Source of the DNA: Chloroflexota bacterium
GTDB taxonomy: Bacteria > Chloroflexota > Limnocylindria > Limnocylindrales > CSP1-4
Direction: 5' to 3'
NCBI GenBank assembly: GCA_003158495.1
Contig: PMJT01000270.1
Coordinates: 1,296 to 16,249 of the forward strand
Length of the DNA: 14,954 nt
Positions 13,164 to 14,954 of this stretch are shown here, piece after piece (position 1 is the stretch's first letter; every line of letters begins with the position of its first letter). Under the pieces are notes generated by a model. It did not search any database and had not been told where the DNA came from. It saw only the letters and a list, made by a program, of their open reading frames with translations. The position numbers and the translations under genes were made by a program.

Positions 13164-14530
13164 GCTCGAAGCCTTTCCAGTTCGGTGAAGAAGCTCGGGT
13201 ACGAAACGGCTGCGCTGTCGGCGCGGTCGATCCAGGTCGAGCCGGACGCGATGAGGCCGGCCACCGCGAATGTCATGGCCAGCCTGTGATCGTCGAGGGT
13301 CTCCGTGTGAGACCCGACGAGCGGAGTGGGACCCTCGATTGTGATGTCATCTCCCTCGACCGCGACGCGCGCCCCGAGAGCACGCAGCCCACCGGCAATC
13401 CCCGCGATGCGGTCCGATTCCTTGTTTCGCAGTTCGCCGGCGCCCCGGATCGTCGTCCTGCCACGAGCCTGGCTCGCGGCAAGGCAGAGGATCGGGATCT
13501 CGTCGACCGCCATGGCCACTTCTTCCGGGCCAAGGTCTATGGCATGGAGTTCGCTGGAGCGGACCGTCAGGTCCGCCAGCGGCTCGCCACTCGCCGGGTC
13601 CGTCGGTGCGGGAGCGCCAGCCCGGCTTTCCTCGATACGGGCGCCCATGCGGACCAGGAAATCGATCGCGGCACGGCGGGTGGGATTGACGCCCACGGCT
13701 CGCAGGGTTAGCTCCGCGTCCGGGTGAATCGCCGCTGCGACCAGCCAGAAGGCGGCCGCCGACGGATCGGCCGGGACGAGCTCGTCCACGGGCCGAAGCC
13801 GCGCGCCACCCTCGAGAGACCAGGCCACCGGACCGCCTCCAGAACTCGTCGCCGGCTCCCGCCGGATTTCGATGCCGCGGGACCTGAGCATCCGCTCCGT
13901 GTGGTCTCGCGTGGCGACCGACTCGCGCACCGTCGTCCGCCCTTCCGCACGCAGGCCGGCCAGCAGAATCGCCGACTTGACCTGGGCACTCGGTACGCGG
14001 GTCGCAAAGTCGACGGCTCGCAGCCGGGGACGACCGATGACGACCAGCGGTGGGAGGGTATCCGAACGACGCGCATACAACGCTGCGCCCATGGAGCGCA
14101 GCGGCTCGATGATACGGGCCACCGGACGGCTCCGCAATGAAGCGTCCCCATCCAGGACCGAGAAGAACGGCAGGCTCGCGAGCACGCCGCAGAGCAGCCG
14201 CAGGCTCGTGCCGGAGTTGCGGCAATCCAGCACGCCCGTCGCTTCGTGCAGCCCGTCGGCTCCCGGCGAGACGACGCGATAGTCGACATTGAGACCGTCA
14301 TCCCGGGCCCGATCTACGGTCGCCCCGAGGGCCGCCAGCACCGCGGCAGTGGCCTGGACGTCCCGGCCGTCGCCGGCACCGGTGATCGTGCTCTCGCCCT
14401 CGGCGAGGGCGGCCAGGATCAGGGCGCGGTGGGAGATGGACTTGTCGCCGGGCAGCCTCGGCTCGCCGCGCAGGCGCGCGGCTCTCGAGACGGACCGGGA
14501 CGGCTCCCCGGCGAGCGGCGGCGCGTACAC
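13160..14530 (-). CDS. aroA: 3-phosphoshikimate 1-carboxyvinyltransferase (EPSP synthase)
   Basis: Step six: transfers the enolpyruvyl group of PEP to shikimate-3-phosphate. The 456 residues fit the two-domain inside-out alpha/beta barrel. Signatures are PGDKSISHRALIL at 27-39 (Lys30, Ser31, Arg35), NSGTSLRLL at 105-113, DGDASLRSRP at 127-136 and SAQVKSAILLAGL at 181-193. DEIP with catalytic Asp343, LRNKESDRI at 367-375 and DDHRLAMTF at 413-421 follow. The PEP-loop glycine (Gly107) targeted by glyphosate is retained. The start is a GTG four bases after the aroF stop without an obvious Shine-Dalgarno, so translation is probably coupled. No better start lies nearer the core, which begins around residue 19, leaving a short variable N-terminus. 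Confidence 0.97.
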   Translation of the reverse strand: MYAPPLAGEPSRSVSRAARLRGEPRLPGDKSISHRALILAALAEGESTITGAGDGRDVQATAAVLAALGATVDRARDDGLNVDYRVVSPGADGLHEATGVLDCRNSGTSLRLLCGVLASLPFFSVLDGDASLRSRPVARIIEPLRSMGAALYARRSDTLPPLVVIGRPRLRAVDFATRVPSAQVKSAILLAGLRAEGRTTVRESVATRDHTERMLRSRGIEIRREPATSSGGGPVAWSLEGGARLRPVDELVPADPSAAAFWLVAAAIHPDAELTLRAVGVNPTRRAAIDFLVRMGARIEESRAGAPAPTDPASGEPLADLTVRSSELHAIDLGPEEVAMAVDEIPILCLAASQARGRTTIRGAGELRNKESDRIAGIAGGLRALGARVAVEGDDITIEGPTPLVGSHTETLDDHRLAMTFAVAGLIASGSTWIDRADSAAVSYPSFFTELERLRA

Positions 14531-14534
14531 GAGC

Positions 14535-14954
14535 TCAGTGCTTGCTCGCCCCGTCGACGTTGACGGCGCCCATCGTGAACGGGTCCTTGGTCAGGGTCTT
14601 GACCATCTCGTGGATCTGGGTGAGGGCGCTCGACATGTCGGCGAACTGGGCGAAGGTCAGCGACTGCTCGCCGTCCGATCGGGCCTCGTCCGGGTTGGGG
14701 TGGACTTCGACCATGATGCCATCCGCGCCAGCGGCGACCGCGGCGAGGGCCATCGGCTTGACCAGCCAGCGCTTGCCGGTCGCGTGCGACGGATCGACCA
14801 CCACCGGCAGGTGGGTCAGGTGGTGGAGAAGCGGCACGGCCGTCAGGTCGAGCGTGTTGCGGGTGTACGTCTCGAAGGTCCGGATGCCGCGCTCGCAGAG
14901 GATCACGTGCGGGTTACCCGACGACACGATGTATTCGGCGGCCATGAGCCACTC
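14535..14954 (-). CDS. aroF: 3-deoxy-D-arabino-heptulosonate 7-phosphate (DAHP) synthase, C-terminal part
   Basis: First committed shikimate step, condensing PEP and erythrose-4-phosphate. Only the C-terminal 139 codons are inside the window. The frame stays open through its edge, and EWL precedes the internal Met at 14945, matching the family's EWLMAAEYI, so that Met is not the start. The segment shows NPHVILCERGIRTFETYTRN, DPSHATGKR with the metal-binding histidine, and MVEVHPNPDEARSDG with the metal-binding Glu and Asp. This is the type I-beta (KDPG-aldolase-like) family. Whether an N-terminal regulatory or chorismate mutase domain exists cannot be seen. The C-terminus runs about 20 residues past the usual end. 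It is the first visible gene of the aro operon; its promoter or leader lies outside. Confidence 0.95.
   Translation of the reverse strand, partial: EWLMAAEYIVSSGNPHVILCERGIRTFETYTRNTLDLTAVPLLHHLTHLPVVVDPSHATGKRWLVKPMALAAVAAGADGIMVEVHPNPDEARSDGEQSLTFAQFADMSSALTQIHEMVKTLTKDPFTMGAVNVDGASKH

Noticed and set aside
12129..13289. 386-codon plus-strand frame opposite aroE
   Set aside because: Antisense to a confident shikimate dehydrogenase; no ribosome site or domain signature seen.

Overview
This window is very GC-rich, densely packed bacterial chromosome. It holds aromatic amino-acid biosynthesis genes around a small signalling cluster. Nothing in it looks like a phage, insertion sequence, CRISPR array or RNA gene. 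High GC, fused enzymes (TrpF-TrpB with a TrpC tail, and AroK-AroB) and Ala/Arg-rich proteins would suit a GC-rich member of the Chloroflexota. That placement is a judgement from memory of similar proteins, not something the sequence proves.

Layout. (1) Plus strand, 2-3204: the end of a trp operon. The first reading frame is open from the window edge. It carries the C-terminal tail of indole-3-glycerol-phosphate synthase (TrpC), then phosphoribosylanthranilate isomerase (TrpF), then tryptophan synthase beta (TrpB), with no stop between them. trpA follows with a 4-nt ATGA overlap. (2) Minus strand, 3222-5254: an ECF sigma factor translationally coupled to a single-pass membrane protein. That protein has a short cytoplasmic N-terminus and a seven-repeat kelch propeller predicted outside the cell. 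(3) Minus strand, 5407-8232: a large membrane PAS-GGDEF-EAL protein for cyclic-di-GMP turnover. (4) Minus strand, 8337-14954: a tight shikimate operon. In transcription order it reads aroF (truncated by the window edge), aroA, aroE, aroC, an aroK-aroB fusion, aroQ, a monofunctional chorismate mutase and a 60-residue membrane protein. Junctions run from 4-nt overlaps to gaps of 13 nt or less. All seven shikimate-pathway activities are present.

How they work together. The aro operon makes chorismate and diverts some to prephenate through chorismate mutase. The trp genes on the other strand perform the last tryptophan steps. The trp and signalling blocks converge with only 17 nt between their stop codons. 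The sigma/kelch pair and the GGDEF-EAL protein look like an inserted envelope-sensing and second-messenger module, but a functional link between them is inferred only from adjacency.

Most worth a second look: the apparent TrpC-TrpF-TrpB fusion, the ECF sigma/kelch-propeller pair, the low-complexity N-terminal extension of TrpA, and the small membrane protein at the end of the aro operon. No gene-free stretch exceeds 300 bases; the longest are about 180 nt (5228-5406) and 104 nt (8233-8336).
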